A stretch of 64,000 bases of DNA from Hyphomicrobiales bacterium (GCA_900467745.1 UBQW01000010.1:124001-188000); one strand, 5' to 3'; positions 19,387 to 28,962 are shown, numbered from the stretch's first letter. Notes: generated by a model not told the origin, from the sequence alone. A program made the numbers and translations.

Positions 19387-20745
19387 TTACCCCAACACGC
19401 CATCGGAGATCCGCTTCGCAACAGCGCGAGCCTGCGTGCGAATATCCGGAACCGCTGTGATCTCCCAGAACTGACCGGCCGTCAAAGCACCCACCGCGTA
19501 AAGCGCCGGAGCCCCCGGATTGTCGTGCAGGACGGCCGAAGCGGCGTCTACGCCGATGCCGAGGCCCAGCGTATCCGCTTTGATCAGCCCTTGGCGCATC
19601 ATCTGCTGCAAGAGCGGTGAGTGCCCGATGCCTGCTCGCTCGACACCGGTGCAATTGACCAGCCAGTCGCATTCGATCGTTGCAACGTCATTGGCTGCGC
19701 GCTTACGGTAGTGCAGCATCAGCTGGTTATCGACTTGCGAAACGTCCTGAAGATAACCCGCATGGATCGAAACCTGACCGCTTGCGACCATCTCACGGAA
19801 GCGATCGTTGACATCAGGCGCCACACGGTGGCGGTGGATGTTCCACCATGGCAGCCCGTGGCGCAGAAACCGCATGCGTTCGGCTTGCGGCAGGCGCTGC
19901 CAGAGCGCCTGGGTTCTCGGCCGCAATGTGTCCATGACGCTGCGCCAATCACCGGCGCGCCAACTTTCACTGCGCAACTGACGCAAGATTTCGCTCATCC
20001 TATCGGGAAGATCCGCGGGATCGAAATCGGCGGGAGGCTTCGGCGCTCTTGCGTGCCCGTGCGGAACAAGGCCGCGGCGCGACAGCACATCGATCTTGCC
20101 TCGAAATCCTTGCGCGAACAGCGCCAGCACCTGATCGATCATGGTGAGGCCGGAACCAAGGATACAGACCCTGTCGGACGCCTCCACGCGGCGAAGCCAG
20201 GACAGGCGCCATGGGTTTTCGATTGTCCTGTCGCGCGCCTCGGCCGGAAGTCTGGAAAGATCGACCGGAAGCGGCGCGTTCCCCACGCCCAGGCAAAGCA
20301 CGACATGACGCCCGACAATCTCATCACCATTATCAAGCAGAAAGCCGAGCGTCGCGCTGTAGCGCTCCACGCAACCGGTCGCCTTCGCACGGATGAAATC
20401 GACCTTGCAGCGTGGTCGCTTGTCCCGCAGCAACGCGGCGAGCGTATCGCGAACATAGAGGCCGTAATCCTGACGCGAGGCGAAATCGCCGTCTCTCAAT
20501 GGGCGTTTGCGCTCCGTGAGCCAGCTGACAAACGCATCCGGCCTGTCCGGAAACAGGCTCATCCGGCCGGCCGGGACGTTCAGCCTGTGGAGATAGAGTT
20601 CGGAACGATAGGCCGTTCCGCGACCAAAACCCGGATCATCCCCCACCACGGCGATCTTCGCGGACGGAGGAAGCAGTTCGATCAGGTTGCAGACCGTGGC
20701 AATCGCCGAAAAGCCTGCCCCCACTACCACTACGTCATAGCTCAT
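19387..20745 (-). CDS. FAD/NAD(P)-binding protein, YdhS-like
   Basis: 452 aa. The N-terminal dinucleotide-binding motif is DVVVVGAGFSAIATVCNL, followed by FGRGTAYRSELYLHRLNVPAGRMSLF, characteristic of the YdhS/COG4529 family. A second Rossmann-like region has VCILGSGLTMIDQVLAL, and the C-terminal part is CTGVERAGIGHSPLL, then LYAVGALTAGQFWEITAVPDIR. It is probably a flavin oxidoreductase or N-hydroxylase-like enzyme; the substrate is not known. ATG 20745 (MSYDVVV) has AGGGG 6 nt upstream. It lies 95 bp after the ATPase gene of the second dipeptide-type transporter on the same strand and could be the last gene of that operon. Confidence 0.8.
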   Translation of the reverse strand: MSYDVVVVGAGFSAIATVCNLIELLPPSAKIAVVGDDPGFGRGTAYRSELYLHRLNVPAGRMSLFPDRPDAFVSWLTERKRPLRDGDFASRQDYGLYVRDTLAALLRDKRPRCKVDFIRAKATGCVERYSATLGFLLDNGDEIVGRHVVLCLGVGNAPLPVDLSRLPAEARDRTIENPWRLSWLRRVEASDRVCILGSGLTMIDQVLALFAQGFRGKIDVLSRRGLVPHGHARAPKPPADFDPADLPDRMSEILRQLRSESWRAGDWRSVMDTLRPRTQALWQRLPQAERMRFLRHGLPWWNIHRHRVAPDVNDRFREMVASGQVSIHAGYLQDVSQVDNQLMLHYRKRAANDVATIECDWLVNCTGVERAGIGHSPLLQQMMRQGLIKADTLGLGIGVDAASAVLHDNPGAPALYAVGALTAGQFWEITAVPDIRTQARAVAKRISDGVLG

Positions 20746-20840
20746 CCGCATCCCCTGCATTCAAGCAATGACGTGGTTCGCGCGTCGAGAGTTTCAAGGC
20801 CGACTTCAATAGACTTGCGCGGCGCGGCTAGTGATTCCGT

Positions 20841-21611
20841 CTACACCACCGCCCTACGCGCGCTGATGTATCCCCTGCTCCCATCCAGCAGCGTTTTCGT
20901 ATAGGGATGCTGGACGCTGCCCTCCAGCAACTGTTCACGCGTTGCGATCTCGACGAAAACGCCGTCCTGCATGACAGCCACGCGGTTGCAGAGATGCGCG
21001 ATGACAGCCATGTCGTGGCTGACGAGGATATAAGTCAGCTTCGAGCGTTCACGCAGATCCTTCAGGAGATTGAGAATTTCCGCCTGGATCGAAACATCGA
21101 GCGCCGATGTCGGCTCGTCGAGCAAGAGAATCTTCGGCTCAAGGATAAGCGCGCGAGCAATCGCCACGCGCTGCCGCTGCCCGCCCGAGAGCTGGTGCGG
21201 GAAGCGATGGCGGAAGCCGGGCGGCAGGCCGACGTCGCGCAACACCTGCTCGACACGCTCCTGCCTGCGATCCAGCCCATGGATCTCGAGAGGCTCCAGG
21301 AGCGTGCGCCCGATCGTGTGGCGCGGATGCAGGGAGCCGAAAGGATCCTGAAACACCATCTGCTGCTTGGCGAGTTGCGCGCGCGACCGCTTGGGGCCGA
21401 CCACGTCGCCATCGATCGAAACCGAACCGCTCCACTCTTTGATACGCCCCGCCAGCGCGCCGAGCACCGTCGACTTGCCGCATCCGCTCTCGCCGACAAG
21501 GCCGAATGTCTCGCCCGGCGCGACCTCGAAGGCGACGCTTTTGACGACCTGCTTGAAATCATTGCCGCTGCCGAAGGACACGGCGAGATCGTTTACCGAT
21601 ATGATGGACAT
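20841..21611 (-). CDS. ABC transporter ATPase, DppF type
   Basis: 256 aa. Walker A GESGCGKSTV, Q-loop QMVFQDPFGSLHPRHTIG, signature LSGGQRQRVAIARAL, Walker [17 protein letters not shown] and H-loop LVSHDMAVIAHL are all intact. The C-terminal HPYTKTLLDGS is the short oligopeptide/dipeptide-type extension. It is encoded 1 nt after the DppD-type ATPase gene and pairs with it as the second nucleotide-binding subunit of the importer at 20.8-26.1 kb. Confidence 0.92.
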   Translation of the reverse strand: MSIISVNDLAVSFGSGNDFKQVVKSVAFEVAPGETFGLVGESGCGKSTVLGALAGRIKEWSGSVSIDGDVVGPKRSRAQLAKQQMVFQDPFGSLHPRHTIGRTLLEPLEIHGLDRRQERVEQVLRDVGLPPGFRHRFPHQLSGGQRQRVAIARALILEPKILLLDEPTSALDVSIQAEILNLLKDLRERSKLTYILVSHDMAVIAHLCNRVAVMQDGVFVEIATREQLLEGSVQHPYTKTLLDGSRGYISARRAVV

Positions 21612-21612
21612 G

Positions 21613-22461
21613 TCACGCCTCCGCCCAGCTTGCCTGACGCTTCAGCACTTCCAGCCGATCCCTGGGATGATCGAGACTGGGCAGCGCCTCAAGCAGGCCG
21701 CGTGTGTAGGGATGGGTTGCTTCGTCGAGCCTTGAGGCTTCGATCGTTTCCACGACCCGGCCCGCATACATGATGATGACGCGGTCGCAGAAGCTCTTCA
21801 CGAGGTTGAGGTCGTGAGAGATGAAGATCAGGCCGATGTTGCGTTCGGTAATCAGGTCGTCGAGGATCGACAGCACCTGCTGGCGCACGGTCACATCGAG
21901 TGCCGAGGTCGGTTCGTCGGCGATGATCAGCGAGGGCGACGAGATCAGCATCATCGAGATCATGATGCGCTGGCCCATGCCGCCCGACACCTCATGAGGG
22001 TAGAGATTGAAGACGCGCTGCGGATCGCGGATATTCACCCTTTCCAGCATGGCGAGCGTGCGCTCGCGCGCCGCCTTCTTTCCAAGGCGCTCATGCAGGA
22101 TGACGGTTTCGGCAATCTGCTCTCCGACGGTCATGACGGGATTGAGCGAATACTTCGGGTCCTGCAAGATCATCGAAATCCGGCTGCCACGGATTGCGCG
22201 CATGTCCGCCTCGCTGGCGGCGAGGAGATCGACGTCCTCGAAGCGCAACTCATCGGCGACGACTTGAGCCGTGCCCGGCTGCAGGCGCATGATCGCGCGC
22301 CCGGTCGTGCTCTTGCCGGAACCGGATTCGCCGATGATGCCCACTTTCTCGCGGCCGACATCGAAGCTTACATTCTTGACGGCGTTGACCACGCCGGACA
22401 GCGTCGGAAACTGCACCGACATGTTCTTGACCGAGAGGATCGGTTTTGACTGTTCAGGCAT
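21613..22461 (-). CDS. ABC transporter ATPase, DppD type
   Basis: 282 aa. Walker [12 protein letters not shown]-loop [18 protein letters not shown], signature [15 protein letters not shown], Walker [17 protein letters not shown] and H-loop [12 protein letters not shown]. The C-terminal [14 protein letters not shown] is typical of DppD. ATG 22461 (MPEQSKPIL) overlaps the end of the permease gene by 8 bp; an in-frame ATG at 22497 would overlap further without benefit. Part of the second importer. Confidence 0.91.
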   Translation of the reverse strand: MPEQSKPILSVKNMSVQFPTLSGVVNAVKNVSFDVGREKVGIIGESGSGKSTTGRAIMRLQPGTAQVVADELRFEDVDLLAASEADMRAIRGSRISMILQDPKYSLNPVMTVGEQIAETVILHERLGKKAARERTLAMLERVNIRDPQRVFNLYPHEVSGGMGQRIMISMMLISSPSLIIADEPTSALDVTVRQQVLSILDDLITERNIGLIFISHDLNLVKSFCDRVIIMYAGRVVETIEASRLDEATHPYTRGLLEALPSLDHPRDRLEVLKRQASWAEA

Positions 22462-23365
22462 TGCGGGGATCCATGATGTCGCGCAGTCCGTCGCCAAGCA
22501 GGTTGAAGGCGAGACTGACCAGAAGAATGGCGATGCCGGGAACCGTCGTCAGCCACCAGGCATCGAGAAGATATTGACGACCGGAGGCCGCCATGGCGCC
22601 CCATTCCGGCATCGGCGGCTGGGCACCGAGACCGAGGAAGCCAAGACCGGCAGCCGTCAGGATGACGCTCGACATGTTGAGCGTCAGGCGGATGATGATC
22701 GACGGCGCGCAGAGCGGCACGATATGGCGAAACAGAATGCGCCCCATGCCCGCGCCCTGCAACTCGGCTGCGACGACGAAATCTGCGGCACGGAACGTCA
22801 GCGTTTCGGCGCGCGCCAGACGCGCGATCGGCGGCCAGACGGTGAGCGCGATGGCGATGACGGCATTCTCGATCCCCGGACCAAGCGCTGCGGAGAAGGC
22901 AAGCGCCAGAACGAGGCTTGGGAAGGACAGGAAGATATCGGTGATGCGCATCAGGACCACATCGACCCAGCCGCCGAGATAGCCGGCGGTCGCGCCGATC
23001 GCAAAGCCGATGGGCGCCACGATGACCGTGACCAGGATGCTGATATAGAGCGTCGTACGCGCGCCATAGACGAGGCGCGAATTGACGTCCCGGCCGAATT
23101 CGTCGGTGCCGAACCAGTTGGCGGATGACGGCGGCTTTAGCGCCATGGTCAAATCCTGGAGGATCGGATCATGGTTGGCGAGCAGCGGCGCGAAGGTCGC
23201 GATCAAGACGAGCATCAGCACGACGACGAAGCCGGCGAATGCCAACGGATTGGCGATCAGGTTCAGCCACAGGACATAGGCCTTGTGGAGCCGCGCCTGA
23301 CGCGTCGAGGAAAACTCCTCGTTGATCAGCCAATTGTGCAGGTCGTTGAAGTAACGTGTCGCCAT
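22454..23365 (-). CDS. ABC transporter permease, DppC type
   Basis: 303 aa. TM1 is AFAGFVVVLMLVLIATFAPLL, followed by the family motif NWFGTDEFGRDVNSRLVYGAR. Five more spans include the EAA loop FVVAAELQGAGMGRILFRHIVP, with C-terminal LGFLGLGAQPPMPEWGAM. It forms the inner-membrane channel with the DppB-type permease encoded 5 bp upstream. No defects seen. Confidence 0.91.
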   Translation of the reverse strand: MATRYFNDLHNWLINEEFSSTRQARLHKAYVLWLNLIANPLAFAGFVVVLMLVLIATFAPLLANHDPILQDLTMALKPPSSANWFGTDEFGRDVNSRLVYGARTTLYISILVTVIVAPIGFAIGATAGYLGGWVDVVLMRITDIFLSFPSLVLALAFSAALGPGIENAVIAIALTVWPPIARLARAETLTFRAADFVVAAELQGAGMGRILFRHIVPLCAPSIIIRLTLNMSSVILTAAGLGFLGLGAQPPMPEWGAMAASGRQYLLDAWWLTTVPGIAILLVSLAFNLLGDGLRDIMDPRNA

Positions 23366-23369
23366 GATG

Positions 23370-24431
23370 TCACCGGGTACGCGGATCGAGGAACCGATAG
23401 GTCAGGTCCGACAGGAGATTGATGGCAATCGAGATGATGCCGATGAGGAGCACGCTGCCAAGCACCGCGTTCATGTCAGCGAAGAACAGCGCCGACGTGA
23501 GATACTGGCCAAGGCCGGGCCACGCGAAAACCGTCTCGATCAGGACCGTTCCGTCGAGCAGGCCGCAATAGGCGAGAGCCACGATCGTCAGCAGTTGCAC
23601 GCGAATGTTGCGAAACGCGTGTCGCCAGACGATCGCCCGCTGACCGAGGCCCTTGGCCTTGGCGGTCAGCACATATTCCTGACGCAGCTGCTCAAGCATG
23701 AAGCTGCGGCTCATGCGGCTTAGATAGGCCATCGCGGCATAGCCGAGGATCAGTGCGGGAGCCGCAACATGCAGCAGCGCATCCCGGAAGACTTCCCACT
23801 CGCCGGCAAGGATCGCGTCGACGAGGATGGAGTTGGTCGGCCCTTCGACCAGCCCTTCATTATAGACATCGAGGCGGCCGCTGCCTGGTATGAGGCCGAA
23901 CTTTGCATAGAACACGAGGATGACGATCGTGCCCAGCCAGAAAATCGGCGTCGAGTGGCCCAGCAGGCCGACGACACGCGCAAGGTGATCGACCCAGGTG
24001 CCTTTGCGCACAGCGGAGATGATGCCGAGCGGGATGCCGAAGCCGGCGCCGATGATCGTTGCGAGCGTGGCGAGTTCAAGCGTCGCCGGGAAGACGCGGG
24101 CGAGATCGCTGGCGACGGGGTTTTTCGTCACATGCGACTGGCCGAAATCCAGGTGCGCGACATTGCCGAGATAGGTGGCGAACTGCACGTAGAGCGGCTG
24201 ATCGAGCCCCATTTCCTTGTACACGCGCTCGTAGGTCTCGTGATCGGCCTGATCGCCGATCACGGCGATGACAGGATCGGCGGGAACCATGCGGCCGACA
24301 ACGAAAGTGATCACGAGCAGGCCGAGCAGCGTTGTCAGGATGACGGCAAAGGATGCCGTCACCTTGCGCAGTGCGCCAAGAGCCGCCCGTGCGCCTGCCG
24401 GCGCGTTTCCAGATGTCTGTGAGATACTCAC
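23370..24431 (-). CDS. ABC transporter permease, DppB type
   Basis: 353 aa, somewhat longer than usual because of a 20-residue N-terminal leader. TM1 is SFAVILTTLLGLLVITFVVG, followed by MGLDQPLYVQFATYLGNVAHLDFGQSH and STPIFWLGTIVILVFYAKFGLIPGSGR (the DppB periplasmic loop). The EAA loop is YVLTAKAKGLGQRAIVWRHAFRN, with C-terminal GTVLIETVFAWPGLGQYL. It is the first permease gene after the binding protein, 24 bp downstream of it. Confidence 0.91.
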   Translation of the reverse strand: MSISQTSGNAPAGARAALGALRKVTASFAVILTTLLGLLVITFVVGRMVPADPVIAVIGDQADHETYERVYKEMGLDQPLYVQFATYLGNVAHLDFGQSHVTKNPVASDLARVFPATLELATLATIIGAGFGIPLGIISAVRKGTWVDHLARVVGLLGHSTPIFWLGTIVILVFYAKFGLIPGSGRLDVYNEGLVEGPTNSILVDAILAGEWEVFRDALLHVAAPALILGYAAMAYLSRMSRSFMLEQLRQEYVLTAKAKGLGQRAIVWRHAFRNIRVQLLTIVALAYCGLLDGTVLIETVFAWPGLGQYLTSALFFADMNAVLGSVLLIGIISIAINLLSDLTYRFLDPRTR

Positions 24432-24455
24432 GTCATTCTCCTCGACAGGAAGGGC

Positions 24456-26051
24456 TTATTCGCCCTTCGAGACGGTGTCCCAACGGGTGAGCCAGGTCGA
24501 ATGGCCGACATAGCCCTTGACTTCTTTTCTGACCGCCTTCGCGTCCGTGCGCTGGAAGGAGGTGATCAGGGCCGGTGAAGCATCCAGATAGGCCTTATTG
24601 ATCTTGGCGTAGAGATCGGCGCGCTTCTGCTGGTCGGTCTCGTGCGCGGCCGCCGTCACCATGTCCTGGATGTCCTTCGGAACCTCCCAGGCAGAGCGCC
24701 AGGCGATCAGGCCGGAGAGTTTCGCATCGTCGGCATTGTTCGGGTTTGTCGCATAGGACGCCAGAACCGCATGCGGGTCGGGCAGGCGTTCGCCGGTGCG
24801 CGCCGAGAAGATTTCGAATTCGCGGTTGCGGAACTTGCCGATATGATCGCCGCCCTGCAGGTCGAGCTTGATGCCGGCCTTGGCTGCATTGGCTTGCAGC
24901 GACTGGGCAACTTCATACTCCGGCGTCACGGGCGTTGCGTAATAGACCTTGGAGAAGCCATCGGGATAGCCGGCTTCCGCAAGCAACTGCTTGGCCTTGT
25001 CGATATCGAGCTTGTACGGGTTCTCGGTGCTGGCACCTGGCAGACCGCCCGGAATGATCGTCTGCTGCTTGATGCCGTAGTATTTCATGACGGTGTTGGC
25101 GAGGCCGTCATAATCGATGAGATAACGGAAAGCCTCGCGGACCTTCGGCTTGGAGAGGATTTCATCCTTCTGATTGAGCGCCAGATAGTAGAAGCCGAAG
25201 CCCGGCGTCTTCTGGATATCGGCCTTGCCGCCGGCCTCGATCGCCGCCAGATCGGTGGAGGAAAGACGCGTCGCGACATCGACGTCGCCGGCTTCCAGCT
25301 GCAGTCGCTGGCCTGATGATTCCGGCATGTGACGAAGGATGACCCGGCGCATCTTCGGCGCGCCCTGCCAATAGTCCTTGAAAGCCTCGGCGATCAGGAG
25401 GTCGTTGACGCGCCAGGTGCGCAGCGAATAGGGGCCGGACCCGGCATCATTGGTCTGCAGGAATTCGCGGCCCATGTCGCCGTTCTTCTCGTTCTTGGCG
25501 AGAAGCTGGCTATCCAGGATCGAGGTCGAGAAGCTGGCGAGCGAGAAAAGGATCAGGTTCGGGTTCCAGACCTCGGGCGTCTGCAGCACGACAGTTGAAT
25601 CATCCGTCGCCTTGATCAGCTCACCGACATTCTTGTCGGTGATGCCCCACTGGCGAAGATCGACCGACGGCGCCAGGCCGAGCTTCACCAGGCGGCGCAG
25701 CGACCACTCGACATCCTTGGCGGTCAGCGCGTTGCCGGAATGGAAGGTAACCCCGGAGCGGATCTTGAAGGTGAAGGTCTTGCCGTCGTCGGATACTGTC
25801 CAGCTCTCCGCAATGCCCGGCTGCGGCTTGGTAATGTCATCGGCGGCGAGCACGATCAGGCGCTCGTAAAGGTTGGCGACGATTTCCGCCGATTCCAGCT
25901 GGTTGAGCTCGTTCGGATCCAGACCGCGCATCGAGGACATGTTGGTGGCGATCACCAGCTGGTCCTTGGGCGTTGCCGCCTGCACTGTGAGCGGCATGGC
26001 AAGCGTCGACGCCACCATAGCCGATGCCATCAGAAAACTGCGTCTTTTCAT
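24456..26051 (-). CDS. ABC transporter substrate-binding protein, SBP family 5
   Basis: 531 aa. The N-terminus MKRRSFLMASAMVASTLA reads as a signal peptide with a twin-arginine-like start, cleaved near VQAAT (residue about 25). Family 5 features are GLDPNELNQLESAEIVANLYERL, PGIAESWTVSDDGKTFTF, RSGVTFHSGNALTAKDVEWSL and GGLPGASTENPYKLD. It delivers ligand to the permeases encoded downstream. The family binds peptides, but also opines, sugars and other solutes. The divergent sugar-acid-type enzymes point away from peptides. First gene of the leftward operon; a GntR-type operator candidate lies 71 bp upstream of its start codon. Confidence 0.91.
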   Translation of the reverse strand: MKRRSFLMASAMVASTLAMPLTVQAATPKDQLVIATNMSSMRGLDPNELNQLESAEIVANLYERLIVLAADDITKPQPGIAESWTVSDDGKTFTFKIRSGVTFHSGNALTAKDVEWSLRRLVKLGLAPSVDLRQWGITDKNVGELIKATDDSTVVLQTPEVWNPNLILFSLASFSTSILDSQLLAKNEKNGDMGREFLQTNDAGSGPYSLRTWRVNDLLIAEAFKDYWQGAPKMRRVILRHMPESSGQRLQLEAGDVDVATRLSSTDLAAIEAGGKADIQKTPGFGFYYLALNQKDEILSKPKVREAFRYLIDYDGLANTVMKYYGIKQQTIIPGGLPGASTENPYKLDIDKAKQLLAEAGYPDGFSKVYYATPVTPEYEVAQSLQANAAKAGIKLDLQGGDHIGKFRNREFEIFSARTGERLPDPHAVLASYATNPNNADDAKLSGLIAWRSAWEVPKDIQDMVTAAAHETDQQKRADLYAKINKAYLDASPALITSFQRTDAKAVRKEVKGYVGHSTWLTRWDTVSKGE

Positions 26052-26121
26052 CGTCCTATCTCCTCCCTGGTGCGCCGGACCTCGCCCCGAGCGCGAATTT
26101 TCATATCGACATCGATCTGAA

Positions 26122-26137
26122 ATCTGGTATATCAGAT
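26122..26137. promoter_or_regulatory. GntR-type operator in the divergent promoter region
   Basis: ATCTGGTATATCAGAT, an inverted repeat with arms ATCTG/CAGAT and core TGGTATATCA, resembles the T-GTATAC-A class sites bound by FCD-type GntR proteins. It is placed between the divergent binding-protein and GntR start codons (26051 and 26180). Regulation of both directions is inferred. Confidence 0.6.
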
Positions 26138-26179
26138 CTCACAAAACGATTTTGCCGTCAACGGGGGAATTTTCGGGAC

Positions 26180-26890
26180 ATGCAAAAAGAGGCATCGACG
26201 CAGCCTGGCGCAGACCGCATTGAGAAGATCGACCCGCGTTTTCTGACGACATTGCGCGACCACGTGCACAAGACGCTGCGCACCGCGATCCTCTCCGGCC
26301 GCTTTGCACCGGATGAGCGCGTCAACGAGCGGCAGCTGGCCGAGCAGCTTGGTGTCAGTACGACACCAATCAAGGAAGCCCTGCGTCAGCTTGAGACCGA
26401 GGGTCTCGTCGAAACACTGCCGCGCCGCGGCGTGCTGATCCGTTTCAACGCAGGCTGGGCCGAAGAGATGATCCTGGCGCGCGCCGCACTGGAATCGATG
26501 ATCGCCCACCTCGCCGCCAAGCGCATCGAGAAGACCGAAGCGGCCAAGCTAGACGACATCGTCAATCTGATGCGCAAGGCGACCCACGACGGCGTGGCAG
26601 ACGACCTGATTTCGCTCAACGAGACGTTTCATGAGCAGATCCACATCGCCTCGCGATGCCAGTATCTCTCGCGGATGATCGAACGGCAGCAATTCTACGA
26701 CGGCAGCATCCGCCGCGTCATCCATTCCGATCCGCTCGAGCGCGGCAAGGCGCTGGCCGAACATGCCGCGATCGCCGCCGCCATCATCTCCAGCGACAGC
26801 GATAAGGCCGAACGCGTGATGCGCGACCACGTCGTCCGCTCCGGCGAAACCTACCTCAACATCGTGTTCAAGAAGAAGGAGGACATCTGA
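26180..26890 (+). CDS. GntR-family transcriptional regulator (FCD type)
   Basis: 236 aa. The N-terminal winged helix is GRFAPDERVNERQLAEQLGVSTTPIKEALRQL, followed by LVETLPRRGVLI. The C-terminal FCD ligand domain (about 90-225) shows the metal-binding pattern with ISLNETFHEQIHIAS and HAAIAAAI. ATG 26180 (MQKEAS) is chosen; an in-frame start at 26024 would overlap the divergent binding-protein gene. It overlooks the ABC operon and precedes the two catabolic genes on its own strand, so it probably represses both until the substrate or its acid intermediate binds. Confidence 0.9.
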   Translation: MQKEASTQPGADRIEKIDPRFLTTLRDHVHKTLRTAILSGRFAPDERVNERQLAEQLGVSTTPIKEALRQLETEGLVETLPRRGVLIRFNAGWAEEMILARAALESMIAHLAAKRIEKTEAAKLDDIVNLMRKATHDGVADDLISLNETFHEQIHIASRCQYLSRMIERQQFYDGSIRRVIHSDPLERGKALAEHAAIAAAIISSDSDKAERVMRDHVVRSGETYLNIVFKKKEDI

Positions 26891-26891
26891 C

Positions 26892-27812
26892 GTGACCGAG
26901 GCAATGGAAAAGATCCGCAAGGCCCTGACGGGCATATCGGGCGTGCCCGTGACCCCCTACAAAGCGGATGGCAGCGTCGACATCGCTAAGCTCTCGGCCC
27001 TGATCACCCGCCTTGCTCATGCGCGGGTCCACAATCTTATGGCCGCCGGCAACACCGGTGAGTTCTTCACCCTCACCATGGACGAAGTGCGCGCTGTCCA
27101 CGTCGCGACGATCAAGGCCGCTGGCGGTAAATCCCTGGTTAGCGCAGCTGTCGGTCGTTCGCTGACCGAAGCAAAGGCGCTTGCCCGCGATGCCATCGCA
27201 GAAGGCGCCGATGCGATCATGGGCCATCACCCGATGGACCCCTTCGCCGGCCCAAGCTACCAGGCGCGCTACTTCCTGGAGCTAGCCGACGCCAGCACTG
27301 TTCCCGTCATCGCCTATGTGCGCAGCGACACTTTCTCCGTCACCGATTTCCGCAAGCTGGCGCTGCACCCGAATATCGCCGGCATCAAGTTTGCATCCGG
27401 TAATCTCATGCTGCTCGCCGAAGTGATCCGCGCGACCAAGGATGCGCCGGCGATCTGGGTTTGCGGCCTGGCGGAAGGTTGGGCGCCGGCCTTTTACGCG
27501 ATGGGCGCCCGTGGCTTCACTTCCGGCCTCGTCAATGTCTTCCCGGAACGCTCGCACGCCATCCACCAGGCGCTGGAGGCCGGTGACTACACGGCCGCAC
27601 GCGCGCTCATCGACGATATCGCCGGCTTCGAGGCGCTGCGCACCAAATATCTCAACGGCGCCAATGTCACTGTCGTCAAGGAAGCGCTTGGCATGCTCGG
27701 AACCGAGGTTGGCCCCGTGCGTGTGCCCGGCGTCGAGAGCCTGACCGAAGCCGAACGCGCCGACCTGCGCGCCATCGTCGACAATGTCGCCGAAAAGAGC
27801 CGCGCGGCCTGA
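26892..27812 (+). CDS. DHDPS/NAL-family aldolase or dehydratase
   Basis: 306 aa TIM barrel of the dihydrodipicolinate synthase/N-acetylneuraminate lyase superfamily. The Schiff-base lysine is Lys166 (GIKFASG) and the catalytic Tyr142 is in VIAYVRSD. The substrate-carboxylate loop AGNTGEFFTLT is present. It is not DapA itself, since the operon context is catabolic. Typical reactions are cleavage of a 2-keto-3-deoxy acid to pyruvate plus aldehyde, or dehydration of such acids. GTG 26892 starts 1 nt after the gntR stop, with AAGGAGG 9 nt upstream. The next gene encodes a dehydratase that could make its substrate. Confidence 0.87.
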   Translation: MTEAMEKIRKALTGISGVPVTPYKADGSVDIAKLSALITRLAHARVHNLMAAGNTGEFFTLTMDEVRAVHVATIKAAGGKSLVSAAVGRSLTEAKALARDAIAEGADAIMGHHPMDPFAGPSYQARYFLELADASTVPVIAYVRSDTFSVTDFRKLALHPNIAGIKFASGNLMLLAEVIRATKDAPAIWVCGLAEGWAPAFYAMGARGFTSGLVNVFPERSHAIHQALEAGDYTAARALIDDIAGFEALRTKYLNGANVTVVKEALGMLGTEVGPVRVPGVESLTEAERADLRAIVDNVAEKSRAA

Positions 27813-27822
27813 GGAAGATCCC

Positions 27823-28962
27823 ATGCATATCACCGGCATCAAGACCTACATGCAGCGCGTGGACGACCGCCCTCGCCTGCTTCTCAAGATCGAAACCAGC
27901 GAAGGCATCTCCGGCTGGGGCGAATGCTACAACCACGGCCCGGACTGGGCGCTGCCGCCGCTTCTCGACTACCTCTTTCACCAGATTGAGGGCGAAGATC
28001 CGCGCCGCGTGGAATTCCTCGTCCTCAAGCTCAACCAGCAATGCCGCTTCCCGCCGGGTGCACTTGGCCTCGCGGCAATTTCGGCGATCGATCACGCGCT
28101 CTGGGATATCGCCGGCAAGGCCGTCGGCCTGCCCGTTTACATGCTGCTCGGCGGCAATGTGCGCGATCGCGTCAAGGTCTATTGCGGCGTCTATACGGCG
28201 CCGGACCCGGAAGCCGCGCGCGACCAGTCGCTCGAGCTGAACGAGAAATACGGCTACACCGCCTTCAAGCTCAGCCCCTATCGACGAGATCTTCATACTG
28301 GCCGCTGGGGCGAACTCGTCAAGGAGACGGGCGACTGGTTCGGCAAGATCCGCGAGATCACGCCATCGCATTTTGACTACGCGTTCGACGCTCATGCGAA
28401 GATTTTCGAACCCTATCAGGCCGTCCAGCTTGCAGCCGCCATCGCGCCAAACGATCCGCTTTTCTACGAAGAGCCGATCCGGCCGGAACACATCCCGGCA
28501 TGGACGGAGCTGAAGTCGAAGGTGACCGTTCCGCTCGCAACCGGTGAATCGCTCTATTCGCGCTTTGAGTTCCTGTCGCTATTGTCTGCCCGTGGCGCCG
28601 ATATCATCCAGCCCGATATCTGCGTAGTCGGTGGCGTCAGCGAGATGCGGCGTATCGCGGCGATCGCGGAAGCCCATTATGTGACGGTGGCGCCGCACAA
28701 CCCGATGGGTCCGCTGGCAACTGCTGTAAACATCCACTTCTGCGCGGCCCAGCCGAACTTCAAGGTGCTGGAATTCAAGCCACACGTTCACGCGCCGTGG
28801 GCAGCCGATCCCTACATGCCCGTCGATGGCCACATGGAGCTTCGGCCGGATCGCCCCGGTTGGGGTCTGGAAATCGACGAGAAAGCGCTGCAGACGGAGG
28901 ACTACATTCACTGGGAGCGGAAGATCACCCATAAGCCCGACGGAGCGACCGCCTACCCTTAA
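27823..28962 (+). CDS. Mandelate racemase/enolase-superfamily sugar-acid dehydratase
   Basis: 379 aa. The capping domain is followed by the (beta/alpha)7-barrel. Likely metal ligands and catalytic residues are Asp189 and His191 (FDAHAKIF), Glu216/217 (YEEPIRPEH), Glu242 (TGESLYSR) and His292 (APHNPMGP), with Lys149 (FKLSPY) on the second strand. The D-x-H pattern resembles the galactonate/mannonate dehydratase subgroup. It would convert an aldonic acid to its 2-keto-3-deoxy form, feeding the upstream DHDPS-family enzyme. ATG 27823 has GAGGAAG upstream. The substrate is unassigned; the divergent transporter probably imports it or a precursor. Confidence 0.87.
   Translation: MHITGIKTYMQRVDDRPRLLLKIETSEGISGWGECYNHGPDWALPPLLDYLFHQIEGEDPRRVEFLVLKLNQQCRFPPGALGLAAISAIDHALWDIAGKAVGLPVYMLLGGNVRDRVKVYCGVYTAPDPEAARDQSLELNEKYGYTAFKLSPYRRDLHTGRWGELVKETGDWFGKIREITPSHFDYAFDAHAKIFEPYQAVQLAAAIAPNDPLFYEEPIRPEHIPAWTELKSKVTVPLATGESLYSRFEFLSLLSARGADIIQPDICVVGGVSEMRRIAAIAEAHYVTVAPHNPMGPLATAVNIHFCAAQPNFKVLEFKPHVHAPWAADPYMPVDGHMELRPDRPGWGLEIDEKALQTEDYIHWERKITHKPDGATAYP

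Noticed and set aside
19621..20904. 427-codon plus-strand open frame over the YdhS-like gene
   Set aside because: Shadow of a GC-rich gene; composition unlike a protein and no ribosome site.
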